Assembly: GCF_039545795.1 (NCBI RefSeq)
Contig: NZ_CP154260.1
Coordinates: forward strand, 997,001 to 1,061,000
Source of the DNA: Chitinophaga niabensis
GTDB taxonomy: Bacteria; Bacteroidota; Bacteroidia; Chitinophagales; Chitinophagaceae
Direction of reading: 5' to 3'
Length of the DNA stretch: 64,000 nt
Within the stretch, counting starts at the first letter, position 1; every line of letters begins with the position of its first letter. Shown here in pieces: positions 20,197-29,056 of the stretch. The position numbers were made by a program, and so were the translations under genes. A model generated the notes under the pieces. That model was not told the origin of the DNA. It worked only from the letters and a program-made list of their open reading frames with translations, and searched no databases.

Positions 20197-20232
20197 CCGT
20201 TTTGTTTTATCACTCGTTATAAAGCAAAACGG
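20197..20232 (+). promoter_or_regulatory. Long inverted repeat immediately before the azoreductase start
   Basis: The arms at 20197-20210 and 20219-20232 pair over 14 bp (CCGTTTTGTTTTAT with ATAAAGCAAAACGG, one T-G) around an 8-nt loop. The right arm ends 4 nt before the ATG at 20237. It may be an operator for a repressor, a translation-blocking hairpin, or the end signal of the upstream operon; it has no T run. Confidence 0.5.
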
Positions 20233-20236
20233 AATA

Positions 20237-20836
20237 ATGAAAAAGATCCTTCGTATAATGTCCAGCCCCAGAGCGGAATACTCCAATAGCAAAAAGCTGG
20301 GGAAGAAACTTACTGAACAGTTATTGGCAATGCATCCCGGCTCAGTTATCGTTGAGCGGGACTTAGTAGCAACACCGCCTCCTTATTTACAACATCAACA
20401 TATTGTTTCCTTTTTCAAAGACCCGGCAGACCGGACTGTGGCTGATATGGATGTATTGGCTTATTCTGACGGGGTAGTGCAGGAGGTCTTTGAAGCAGAC
20501 ATTATTATTATCGAAGCACCGATGTATAATTATGGTATTGATGCCCGGTTAAAATCATGGGCTGATCAGCTTTTGCGCATTGGGGTGACCTTTGGTTATA
20601 ATGCGGAAGGAAAACGGATAGGGCTGGTACAGGGAAAGGAGGCATATATTGCCATGTCGTCCGGAGGGGTTTATTCACAGGGAGAAACGCCGGGCCTGGA
20701 TTTTGTAGCTCCTTATTTACGATCCATACTGGACTTCATTGGCATTAGCAATTCCCGGGTTGTACGTGTGGAAGGGGTGTTGTTCGCATCACTGAGTGAA
20801 GAGGAGATCGCAATATTTGCGAAGCTAAACAATTAA
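20237..20836 (+). CDS. azoR: FMN-dependent NADH:quinone reductase / azoreductase
   Basis: This 199-residue flavodoxin-fold enzyme reduces quinones and azo compounds by two-electron transfer from NAD(P)H. It starts with the FMN phosphate loop (ILRIMSSPRAEYSNSKKLG) and has the family motif PMYNYGIDARLKSWADQLLRIGVTF-like at ~95-120 and MSSGGVY near 140. Length is normal for AzoR (~200). I chose ATG 20237; the open frame extends upstream to 20084 but would overlap the protease gene and add residues the family lacks. A large inverted repeat sits just before this start, so the gene is probably regulated separately from the three-gene operon. Confidence 0.9.
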   Translation: MKKILRIMSSPRAEYSNSKKLGKKLTEQLLAMHPGSVIVERDLVATPPPYLQHQHIVSFFKDPADRTVADMDVLAYSDGVVQEVFEADIIIIEAPMYNYGIDARLKSWADQLLRIGVTFGYNAEGKRIGLVQGKEAYIAMSSGGVYSQGETPGLDFVAPYLRSILDFIGISNSRVVRVEGVLFASLSEEEIAIFAKLNN

Positions 20837-20987
20837 GTATTTTCCGAGTAGTGGCCAGTGTTCAGAACAATACGGGCAAATCTTTTATTGGGAGGTGCCG
20901 CAGGTATCCGTGAAGAAGTTAATGCAGGTATTAACAATTGCCAATAGGTCGTAACACTTATTAAGGATAAAATTAAACAGGAGCGCG

Positions 20988-21028
20988 GATCCCCGGTTGC
21001 AACTATTTGAAGTGTGCAGCCGGGGATC
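20988..21028 (+). repeat. Strong inverted repeat in the azoreductase-sigma factor gap
   Basis: GATCCCCGGTTGCA (20988-21001) and TGCAGCCGGGGATC (21015-21028) pair over 14 bp with one T-G, around a 13-nt loop. No T run follows on either strand, so it is a weak terminator candidate for azoR or a leader/operator element. The rest of 20837-21140 is AT-rich, with no gene seen. A TTTGC preceded by TATAG at ~21106-21114 is an imperfect promoter box for the sigma gene. Confidence 0.5.
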
Positions 21029-21140
21029 TTGTATATCCATTGAAATGCTGCGGACTTAATAACCCACAAAATTCACATTTGTTCTTATCCTCTGGATTTT
21101 TTTTATAGTTTGCAAGGGGAAAATAGGTTATTATAGATAG

Positions 21141-21731
21141 TTGGCATATCATCAGACATACAGCGTGAGAGAACTACTTTTGCAGATTGCAGAAGGCGAC
21201 CAGCAAGCTTATGCGGCTATATTTCATCTTTACCGGGAGAAGGTTTATTCCCTGGCTTTTCATATTACCTCTTCTGTTACCGCTTCTGAAGAGATTGTAC
21301 AGGATACTTTTTTAAAAGTATGGCAACAACAACAAACACTACCCGGCATTCAGGATTTTGACAGCTGGCTTTTCATTGTTGCCCGGAACCATATCTACAC
21401 CACACTAAAGAAAATGGCCAGAGATGCCACCTTTCCTTTGCCGGAAGAATATGAACCGGCAGATCTGGCCACCGCAGAAACCGTCATAGACGAAAAGGAA
21501 TTCAGGTCCATCCTGGCTGAAGCGCTGGGACGACTTTCTCCCCAGCAAAAAGAAGTATATCATTTACTCAAAGAAGTGGGCCTGACCAGGGAAGCAGTGG
21601 CTGCCCGTCTTGGGCTTTCCCCTGAAACCGTTAAGGTTCACCTCGCACGGGCAATGCGATCTATCAGGGCATATGTAGTTGCCAGGCTCCCGCTTTCTGC
21701 CGCTTTATTCATTCTTTGGAGATACCTCTGA
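21141..21731 (+). CDS. ECF RNA polymerase sigma factor (FecI-like, SusC-associated)
   Basis: This 196-residue sigma factor has region 2 at ~12-85 (AIFHLYREKVYSLAFHI, EEIVQDTFLKVW) and region 4 at ~130-178 (LSPQQKEVYHLLKEVGLTREAVAARLGLSPETVKVHL helix-turn-helix). It ends in a short hydrophobic tail (SAALFILWRYL), common in this Bacteroidota group. Translation must begin at TTG 21141, because a TAG codon lies directly upstream in frame and no ATG precedes region 2. The FecR anti-sigma gene follows after 62 nt and an STN-containing SusC after that, so it should drive the receptor operon when substrate binds. Its target promoter is probably in 22958-23083. Confidence 0.92.
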   Translation: MAYHQTYSVRELLLQIAEGDQQAYAAIFHLYREKVYSLAFHITSSVTASEEIVQDTFLKVWQQQQTLPGIQDFDSWLFIVARNHIYTTLKKMARDATFPLPEEYEPADLATAETVIDEKEFRSILAEALGRLSPQQKEVYHLLKEVGLTREAVAARLGLSPETVKVHLARAMRSIRAYVVARLPLSAALFILWRYL

Positions 21732-21793
21732 AATTTTTTATGGGTTGATGTAACCCATAACATTTTCCATTTAGTCTTTATAGTTAACGAGAC

Positions 21794-22957
21794 ATGCAAA
21801 CACGCCTTTCATATCTATTTGACCGGTTACGTGACCGTAATATTACTACCATCGAGCGGGAGGAGCTAACTATACTATTAAGGGATGCAAGCAATGAAGA
21901 TGCTGTAAAAGACTGGATAGATCAGCAGATCACTACAGGAGAAGTACCCAATTATCCCATGAATGAAATGGCTGCCAACGATATTCTTGAGGCAGTTCTG
22001 CAAACGCCATTACCTGCCAGGCCGGTAAAAACAGTGAGCATATTCCGCCGCTGGCAATGGGCTGCGGCCGTATTGGTATTAGTAATAACCTTTTTCGGCG
22101 GACAGTATTTGCTGAGGAAAGCGCCGGAAATGGCACAAACAAAGCACATCATCAAAGATATAGCACCAGGTAAAGAAGGAGCGATACTCACCCTGGATGA
22201 TGGCTCCCAGCTGGTATTGGACAGTTTGCAAAATGGTAAGATTGCCAGTCAGCATGGAGCGAACCTCATCCTGGACAATGGTCAGTTAAGCTATTCTCCT
22301 TCCGAAAAAGCAACAGGAGAGATAGTTTATAATACCATTACCACACCAAGAGGCCGGCAGTTCAGGGTTACTTTACCGGATGGAAGTATTGTGTGGCTGA
22401 ATGCCGCCAGCTCTGTGAGGTATCCTGTGAGTTTCCCTGATCATGAGCGAAAGATCTTTATCACAGGGGAAGTATATTTTGAAGTAGCCCGGGATGCGGC
22501 TGCTCCTTTCTTCGTGAACATTAATAACAAAGCAGACATAGAGGTATTAGGCACCAGTTTCAATATAAATGCCTACGATAACGAAGAGCATATTACGGCT
22601 ACCCTGCTTACAGGGGCTGTAAGGATAAGAAAAGACGGGCAGGAGCGCATTTTAAAACCAGGCCAGCAGGCCAGCCTGCTAAAGAACATCCAGGTAACGG
22701 AAAATGCAGACCTGGAAAAAGTGATTGCCTGGAAAGATGGTTTTTTCGATTTCAGCGGGGTAGACCTGGAACATGCCATGCGCCAGATTGCGCGCTGGTA
22801 TGAGGTGGAAGTGGTGTATGTGGGCAAGGCCCCCAATATCAGGTTCTATGGAAGAATAAGCAGAGATATAAGCCTGGCCGGGCTCATCAGAGGGTTAAAC
22901 AGTACAACAGACGCAAACATGGAGATTTCAGAGGGAAAGTTAATTATCAACCAATAA
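21794..22957 (+). CDS. fecR: FecR-family anti-sigma factor
   Basis: This 387-residue inner-membrane regulator has a cytoplasmic N-terminus (~1-85), a single membrane helix (~88-106, WAAAVLVLVITFFGGQYLL), a periplasmic FecR domain (~180-280, with TPRGRQFRVTLPDGSIVWLNAASSVRYP-like sequence and GEVYFEVA) and a C-terminal DUF4974/STN-like domain (~315-385, FFDFSGVDLEHAMRQIARWYEVEV). It would bind the sigma factor encoded just upstream and release it when the SusC receptor signals through its STN domain. Start at ATG 21794; the length is typical. Confidence 0.93.
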   Translation: MQTRLSYLFDRLRDRNITTIEREELTILLRDASNEDAVKDWIDQQITTGEVPNYPMNEMAANDILEAVLQTPLPARPVKTVSIFRRWQWAAAVLVLVITFFGGQYLLRKAPEMAQTKHIIKDIAPGKEGAILTLDDGSQLVLDSLQNGKIASQHGANLILDNGQLSYSPSEKATGEIVYNTITTPRGRQFRVTLPDGSIVWLNAASSVRYPVSFPDHERKIFITGEVYFEVARDAAAPFFVNINNKADIEVLGTSFNINAYDNEEHITATLLTGAVRIRKDGQERILKPGQQASLLKNIQVTENADLEKVIAWKDGFFDFSGVDLEHAMRQIARWYEVEVVYVGKAPNIRFYGRISRDISLAGLIRGLNSTTDANMEISEGKLIINQ

Positions 22958-22996
22958 ATCAGTAAAGTAAACAATCAACCAAAACGGCATAAGAAA

Positions 22997-23020
22997 CCGG
23001 AAGCAGTGAAGGGCTTCCGG
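22997..23020 (+). promoter_or_regulatory. Hairpin in the leader of the susC-like gene
   Basis: CCGGAAGC and GCTTCCGG form a perfect 8-bp stem with an 8-nt loop, between fecR and susC and 63 nt before the susC start. There is no T run. It may be a transcript-stabilising stem or mark where the sigma-dependent receptor transcript begins. Confidence 0.4.
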
Positions 23021-23083
23021 CGATCGTCTGGCCATTAGGGAATCCGTGTAATCAAATTTCTAAAACCAAACTATTGTAAAAGT

Positions 23084-26000
23084 ATGCAAAAAACCGCTCT
23101 GAATGAACGGGTAGGCACTTTTATGCCCGCCTTTTCTCAAATGCTGCGAATTATGAGAATGACTGCTTTTATACTTCTTGCGTTCTTCCTGAGTGCTTCC
23201 GCCAACACTTATTCCCAAGAAGTAAACATTTCCGGCAAAGATCTGCCGTTGAAACAAGTCTTTTCCCTGGTGTATAAGCAAACGGGGTATGTTGTATTTA
23301 CCAACGAGCGATTGCTCGACCGGGCAGTTCCGGTAACGGTAAATGCCAGACACCAACCGGTGATGGAGTTTCTGAGAGACATCTTCAATGCCCAGCCATT
23401 GACCTTTACAGTGGAGGGTAAAACTATTTTCCTGTCCGAAAGAAAAACGGTGCCTGTTGCAGACACTGTGCTGATACCGAAATTAAGGGGCAGGATCGTT
23501 GATTCTGCAGGTATGCCCATATCGGATGTTACCGTAGCCCTTCGCAATACAAGAGTATTCACCATTACAAATACGCAGGGTGAATTCACGCTTAACAATG
23601 TACCGGAAGATGGGATACTCCTGCTTACCAGCATTGCTTTCAAAGGAAGGAGCGTAAAGATAGAAGGACGTAGCAGCCTCACCATTTCAATGGAAAAAGA
23701 TATTAAGAAACTTGATGAAGTGGAGGTTGTGCTGAATAACGGATACGAATTACTTCCCAAAGAACGGGCTACCGGCTCCTTCGGCGTTGTTACCACCAAA
23801 CAGTTAGGGAAGTATCCTGTGGTGAATATCCTGGAACGTTTGCAGGGCCTTGTTCCCGGCGTGGATATTTCTATGAAAACAACTGCTAATAAAAGCCGTA
23901 GCGGTACAGTGAAGATCCGGGGGCTTTCAACGATCGTGAGCAGCTATACTAAGGTATCTACAGATCCATTACTGGTAATAGATGGGTTTCCTTCTCAGGT
24001 AGCCATTAAGGATGGTGCACTGGATTTCATTAACCCTGACGATGTGGAAACGATCACTTTCCTCAAAGATGCAGCAGCTGCTTCCATATGGGGAATGCAG
24101 GCCGCTAACGGTGTGATTGTGATCCAAACCAAACGCGGCACCCGTAACAGCAAACCTACATTGAGCTTTTCTACCACACTGGGTACCAGCAGCAGGCCCA
24201 GCCTGGACTATGGAAAAAGAATGAGCGTACCTGCCTATATCGAACTGGAAAAAGAACTGATCCTTAAAGGCCGGCTCGCAGACCCTTTACCCTCCAGCAC
24301 TCCCGGCAGGTTTAACCCGGAAAATATCAGCCAGGCACAGGAGATCGTTTATCTTTTCAGAAGGGGTACTATTACCGAAGCCGAGATGAATAACCGGCTG
24401 ACTGCTTTGGGACAGATCGATAACCGCTCCCAGATGGAAGATTATATGCTTCAATCCCCTACCACTCAACAGTACAATCTTTCTCTTTCGGGTGGGGGAA
24501 CAAACAACTCTTACTTTTTATCCGGATACATGTATAAGGAAGACCGCTTATACAGGAGTAATACCAACCGCGGTTATTCCATCAAGGCGGGTAATACTTC
24601 GCATATGGCGAATGGCCGTTTTTCCATCAGTACGGACCTGACCTTCAGTAATACAAATGACAAAGTGAATGGTGCCGCTGTTAAAGCCATGAGTGTGTGG
24701 TCTGGTGGTATGCGCCCTTATGATCTGTTGAAAGATGCGGCGGGCAATAATGTGTACTACGACTTACTGGTGATCCCCAAACTGGCGCGGGAACTTGAGG
24801 GCAAAGGATACCTGCCATTCAGATACTCACCTATTGATGAGCTCAATTACAGCAATATCACAAACACCAGCCATAACCTTTCATTGAATGTAGCGCTGAA
24901 TGGAAAGATCACTTCCTGGTTAGGAGTGAACCTTACAGGAAACATCGGCAGGATGTTCGCTGGATCAGAGAACTATTGGGAGCCCGAAAGTTATGATGCC
25001 CGGATCCTGATCAACAAGGCTACCAGTATCAATAGTACCGGTGGCAGGGAATATGGTGCGCCGCTGGGAGGAAAACTGGATCTTAGCAGGAACAGCCGCA
25101 AAAGTTATAATCTCCGGGGGCAGATCAACGTAAATAAAACCTTTAATGATATCCACCAGCTTAGCCTGCTCTTTGGAACGGAGATCAGGGAAACCTATAC
25201 AAAATCAGACGGAGAGATCCGGTATGGTTATGACAAGGTGATCAACGTTTTCCGGACAGTGAACCCGGGAGGGCAATACAGGGATATGTATGGCACTATC
25301 CAATCACTCGGAGCCACCAGCAAACTTTTAACCGAGAATACCACACGTTCCCTGTCTCATTACGCCAATGGTTCTTATACGCTGATGAATAAATATACCG
25401 TATCCGGTAGCATGCGTTTTGACGACTATAACCTGCTGGGTGTTGAACGCCGTAAAAGAGCTATTCCTTTATGGTCTGGTGGTTTGAAATGGGATATCAG
25501 CAAAGAGGATTTTCTTGCGCATGTTCCCTGGCTGAACCGGTTGGCTTTACGCGCAACTTTAGGTACAAGTGGTAATGCACCGCAGGGATATGCCCCGGTA
25601 ACAGTGATCAGCCTCCTTGGAGCTGATTTTATACCACCTATCCTTATGCCACCATCAGCTCTCCGGCAGTAGATAATCTTGGATGGGAGAAAACCAGGAT
25701 GACGAATTATGGCATTGATTTCTCATTATTCTCCAACCGGTTGAGCGGCTCTGTGGAATATTACCGTAAAAGGAGTACAGATATCATCTGGCAGCTACCG
25801 ATCAATTCTACCTATGGTTTTTCCAACCTTTTATTTAACACGGCTAACATGCAGGGGCATGGTGTGGATGTTGGTTTGACGGTTGGTATCATCGCATCAA
25901 AGAAGATTAACTGGTATACCACTGTCAATGCTTCCTACAACACGAATATCATTAAGGATGCGCGTTTCGAAAGGCCAACTACCAGCTTTGATCCGGAGTA

Positions 26001-26676
26001 CCTGTATTCAGGTTATCCTTCTGATTATGTGTTTTCTTATGCCTGGGCCGGGCTGGACAATCTTGGGCAATCCCTGATAAGGGATCCTAAGAACCCTGCA
26101 AAAACTTATACCGTGAATGAATTTCCGACACAGGAGATCCGCGTGTATTCCGGCAGAAGCACTTCTCCATGGATTGGCATGTGGAGCAATACGGTACGGT
26201 ACAAAGGGCTGGAATTGAACGTACAGTTCCAGGGTGCCTTTGGTGGTGTGTTCCGTAAACCTTCCATTGAATCAATTGGCTTTAGCAACAATATTTTCGT
26301 AGGCAGAACAGGAGATATGGAAGAACGATGGAGGAAACCGGGAGATGAGGCATTCAGGAATGTGCCTGGTCTTGAATTCGGTGTTGGTACCAACTACTTC
26401 GCCAGTATAGACCGCTATCGTTTTTCTGACTACCTGATCCGTAGCAGGAGTAATATCCGTTTACAGCAGGTATCACTTTCATACGAAGTACCTGCTCATC
26501 TGTTGGCCAGGATCTATACCAAAGGTCTAACCGTAAGTGCGGTGGCACGTAACCTGGGAATGATATGGGCTGCCAATAAAGAAAAACTCGATCCGGAATA
26601 CCTGTACACTACAGGTAATAACTACCAATTGCCTCCAATAACGAATTATTCCTTCCGGATTGTACTCACTTTATAA
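23084..26676 (+). pseudogene. susC: SusC/RagA-like TonB-dependent receptor with STN domain, interrupted by a single frameshift
   Basis: The first frame (23084-25672) gives a signal segment (~22-42), STN signalling domain (~45-125), carboxypeptidase-regulatory-like domain (~130-215), plug (~225-345) and most of a beta-barrel. It stops early after residue 862. The barrel continues without a gap in the -1 frame: from base 25630 the frame reads YTTYPYATISSP, then DNLGWEKTRM and on to VLTL* at 26676, a normal SusC end. Lack of one T in the TTTT tract at 25627-25630 explains it. The intact protein would be ~1,197 residues, usual for SusC. It would import a large ligand across the outer membrane and signal to FecR. 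SusD follows 17 nt later. It may be a true pseudogene, a phase-variable state, or a base-call error. Confidence 0.9.
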
Positions 26677-26693
26677 TCAAATAAAAGAACGAC

Positions 26694-28073
26694 ATGAATA
26701 CATACATAAAATTTTTAGGCTGCTTAATGGCGATGGCTTTGTTGCTGTCCTGCAGGAAATACGTAGAAGATGTACCCATCCAGGGGCAGCGTGTGCTGGT
26801 ATATACGCAGGACTTCCGTTACCTGATGGATTACAGGGACGTGTTTGAAAAAGCAATTGGTCTTCCACCGGTGCTTTGTTCGGACGATGTAGACTTTACC
26901 GCACAGGTAATACAGGACAGGGTTGTTACGAATCTGATCCAACGGACGATGTATACCTGGGGCAAGCCTTTTTATGTGGACAGGCAAAGTGATTATGATT
27001 TCGATATGCTTTATAATGCCAACTACTATTGCAATGTTGTGATCAATGGTGTAATGGAAAGTAAGAATGGCCTTCCTGAAGCAAAGAACACTATTATGGG
27101 GGAGGCATTGGTCCAAAGGGCATTTAACTTTTTTATGCTTGTTAATATGTATGCCAAACAGTACGATGCGGCCACCGCAGATAAAGACCCCGGTATCCCC
27201 ATCCTGGTTAAACCGGAGCTGTTGGGCAATCTCACCAGGCATACAGTAAAGGATACTTATGAGCAGATCCTTGCAGATATCCGCCAGGCTATTCCGCTTT
27301 TGCCTAATAAACAATTATCGAATACAAGACCTTCGAAAGTTGCCGCTTATGCATTACTTTCCAAAGTATACCTGAACATGCGGGATTTTACAAAGGCGGA
27401 AGCTTTTGCAGACAGCACGCTGGCTATTTCAAATCAATTATACGATTATAATATTGCAGTAGCAGGAGCCACCCCTGTTTTTCCTGCGCAGTTCAATGAA
27501 GTGCAGATACTACTGCGAAAGATATCACGGACAACCTTCAGCCCACCACAGCTTAGCCAGTCATTGCTGGACCTTTTGGGTACCAAAGATATTCGCTATC
27601 AGCTGTTTGTAAGACCCGGTGCTAATTTTAACCCTGCTTTTACAGGGTTTGGCTACTGGTCACGGTCCAACTATGCCAGTGGGGATGGGCCGGCACTCGG
27701 TCTGTCAGTGAACGAAACCTGGCTGATAAAAGCGGAATGTATGGCCCGCGCCGGAAAGAAAGATGAAGCAGTGACCATGCTGAATACATTGCGGAAGTTC
27801 CGTTTCCGGCCGGCGGACTATGCTGATCTGTCCGCAGCTACTCCTGATGCTGCATTGCAATTGGTAGTGGATGAAAGAAGACGGGAATTCTTTGGAACTG
27901 GCATGCGTTGGTTTGATCAGCGCAGGTTGAATAAAGATCCGCTTTTGGCGAAGACAGTGACCAGGATATTCAATAATGTCACTTATAAACTTGAGCCTAA
28001 CAGTAATGGCTATGTTTTCCCATTCGCCAGTATCAATGTTACGCAGAATCCTGAAATAGAACAAAATCCCTGA
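26694..28073 (+). CDS. susD: SusD/RagB-like surface lipoprotein
   Basis: This 459-residue lipoprotein (lipobox LLSC, Cys at residue 20) caps its SusC partner and helps capture the ligand outside the cell. It shows RagB/SusD order: TPR-like helices (EALVQRAFNFFMLVNMYAKQYDAA, PSKVAAYALLSKVYLNMRDFTKAEAFADSTL) and a C-terminal VVDERRREFFGTGMRWFDQRRL motif. It is slightly shorter than many SusD proteins. It lies 17 nt after the interrupted susC and before a hairpin and an ABC exporter, an unusual neighbour for a nutrient-uptake pair. Ligand unknown; no glycan-degrading enzyme is encoded beside it. Confidence 0.93.
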   Translation: MNTYIKFLGCLMAMALLLSCRKYVEDVPIQGQRVLVYTQDFRYLMDYRDVFEKAIGLPPVLCSDDVDFTAQVIQDRVVTNLIQRTMYTWGKPFYVDRQSDYDFDMLYNANYYCNVVINGVMESKNGLPEAKNTIMGEALVQRAFNFFMLVNMYAKQYDAATADKDPGIPILVKPELLGNLTRHTVKDTYEQILADIRQAIPLLPNKQLSNTRPSKVAAYALLSKVYLNMRDFTKAEAFADSTLAISNQLYDYNIAVAGATPVFPAQFNEVQILLRKISRTTFSPPQLSQSLLDLLGTKDIRYQLFVRPGANFNPAFTGFGYWSRSNYASGDGPALGLSVNETWLIKAECMARAGKKDEAVTMLNTLRKFRFRPADYADLSAATPDAALQLVVDERRREFFGTGMRWFDQRRLNKDPLLAKTVTRIFNNVTYKLEPNSNGYVFPFASINVTQNPEIEQNP

Positions 28074-28085
28074 TAACTTATCCTC

Positions 28086-28115
28086 AACGGTAGCGCATAA
28101 AGCAGCGCTGCCGTT
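28086..28115 (+). other. Intercistronic stem-loop between susD and the ABC ATPase
   Basis: AACGGTAGCGC and GCGCTGCCGTT pair over 11 bp (one G-T) around ATAAAGCA. No T run follows, so it is more likely a processing or mRNA-stability element, or partial attenuator, separating strong susCD expression from weaker exporter expression. Confidence 0.5.
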
Positions 28116-28132
28116 CCATAACATCATAAGAA

Positions 28133-29056
28133 ATGCAGAACAACATTGTAAGGATTGAAGGGCTGTCCCATAAGTATGCCACCAAGTGGGCGATACGTGA
28201 TATCAACATGCTTATCGAAAGAACAGGTATTGTAGGATTGCTTGGCTCCAATGGCGCCGGTAAATCTACCACCATGAACATACTTTGCGGCGCCCTGAAG
28301 CAAACAGAAGGAAATGTTTATATCAATGGGTTGAACATGAAGGAAAACCCGGAGCTGGCTAAAAGAGAAATAGGTTTTCTACCACAGAACCCACCATTGT
28401 ATATGGACCTCACGGTAGATGAATACCTGTACTACTGTGCAGGGCTTCGGCTGATACCGCGCAAAAGCATGAAAGCTGCTGTTGACGAAGTAAAGGAACA
28501 ATGTGGTATTGCCCATTTCAGCAAACGCCTGATCAATAATCTTTCGGGTGGTTACAAGCAACGTGTGGGTATTGCCCAGGCTATTGTGCACCGCCCGAAA
28601 CTGGTAGTGCTGGATGAACCTACCAACGGACTTGATCCTAACCAGATCGTCCAGGTGAGGGCGCTCATTAAAGAGATAGCGCAGGAGCGGTCTGTTATTT
28701 TTTCTTCACATGTATTAACAGAGGTACAGCTATTGTGCAAAGAGATCAAGATGATTGAAAACGGCAGCATCGTTTTTTCTGATACGATCGATGCATTCAA
28801 TAATTATATAGAGCCGCATAGCCTGGTGCTCCGGTTGGAAAACCCGCCTGCTGCATCTGTGCTGGAACAGATCGAAGGGGTGAGCAGGGCTGAATTCCTC
28901 ACAGAACGGCAGATACGCCTGTTCTTCAATGGGGATCAGGAAGTAACAGAAAGAATAGTAACAGCCAGCGTTCAGCATGGCTGGAAACTACGGGAGCTCA
29001 ACCTGGATAAAAGCGCACTTGATGAAATATTTAAACAACTGTCCAACCAATCATAG
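28133..29056 (+). CDS. ABC transporter ATP-binding protein (GldA-like)
   Basis: This 307-residue nucleotide-binding subunit has Walker A (GLLGSNGAGKSTTMN), Q-loop (FLPQNPP), signature LSGGYKQRVGIAQ, Walker B (LVVLDEPTNGLDP), and switch His in SSHVLTEV. The C-terminal ~80 residues form the extra domain typical of ABC-2 exporters such as GldA/CcmA types. It ends exactly where its permease begins (29056/29057), so the two are made together. It should power the GldF-GldG-like membrane protein that follows. Confidence 0.93.
   Translation: MQNNIVRIEGLSHKYATKWAIRDINMLIERTGIVGLLGSNGAGKSTTMNILCGALKQTEGNVYINGLNMKENPELAKREIGFLPQNPPLYMDLTVDEYLYYCAGLRLIPRKSMKAAVDEVKEQCGIAHFSKRLINNLSGGYKQRVGIAQAIVHRPKLVVLDEPTNGLDPNQIVQVRALIKEIAQERSVIFSSHVLTEVQLLCKEIKMIENGSIVFSDTIDAFNNYIEPHSLVLRLENPPAASVLEQIEGVSRAEFLTERQIRLFFNGDQEVTERIVTASVQHGWKLRELNLDKSALDEIFKQLSNQS

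Noticed and set aside
20084-20236. Upstream start for the azoreductase
   Set aside because: It would overlap the protease gene and add about 50 residues absent from the family; ATG 20237 gives the canonical N-terminus.
25627-25640. Programmed -1 ribosomal frameshift in susC
   Set aside because: The tract TTTTATA does not fit X-XXY-YYZ, and SusC genes are not known to need frameshifting. A lost base is simpler.
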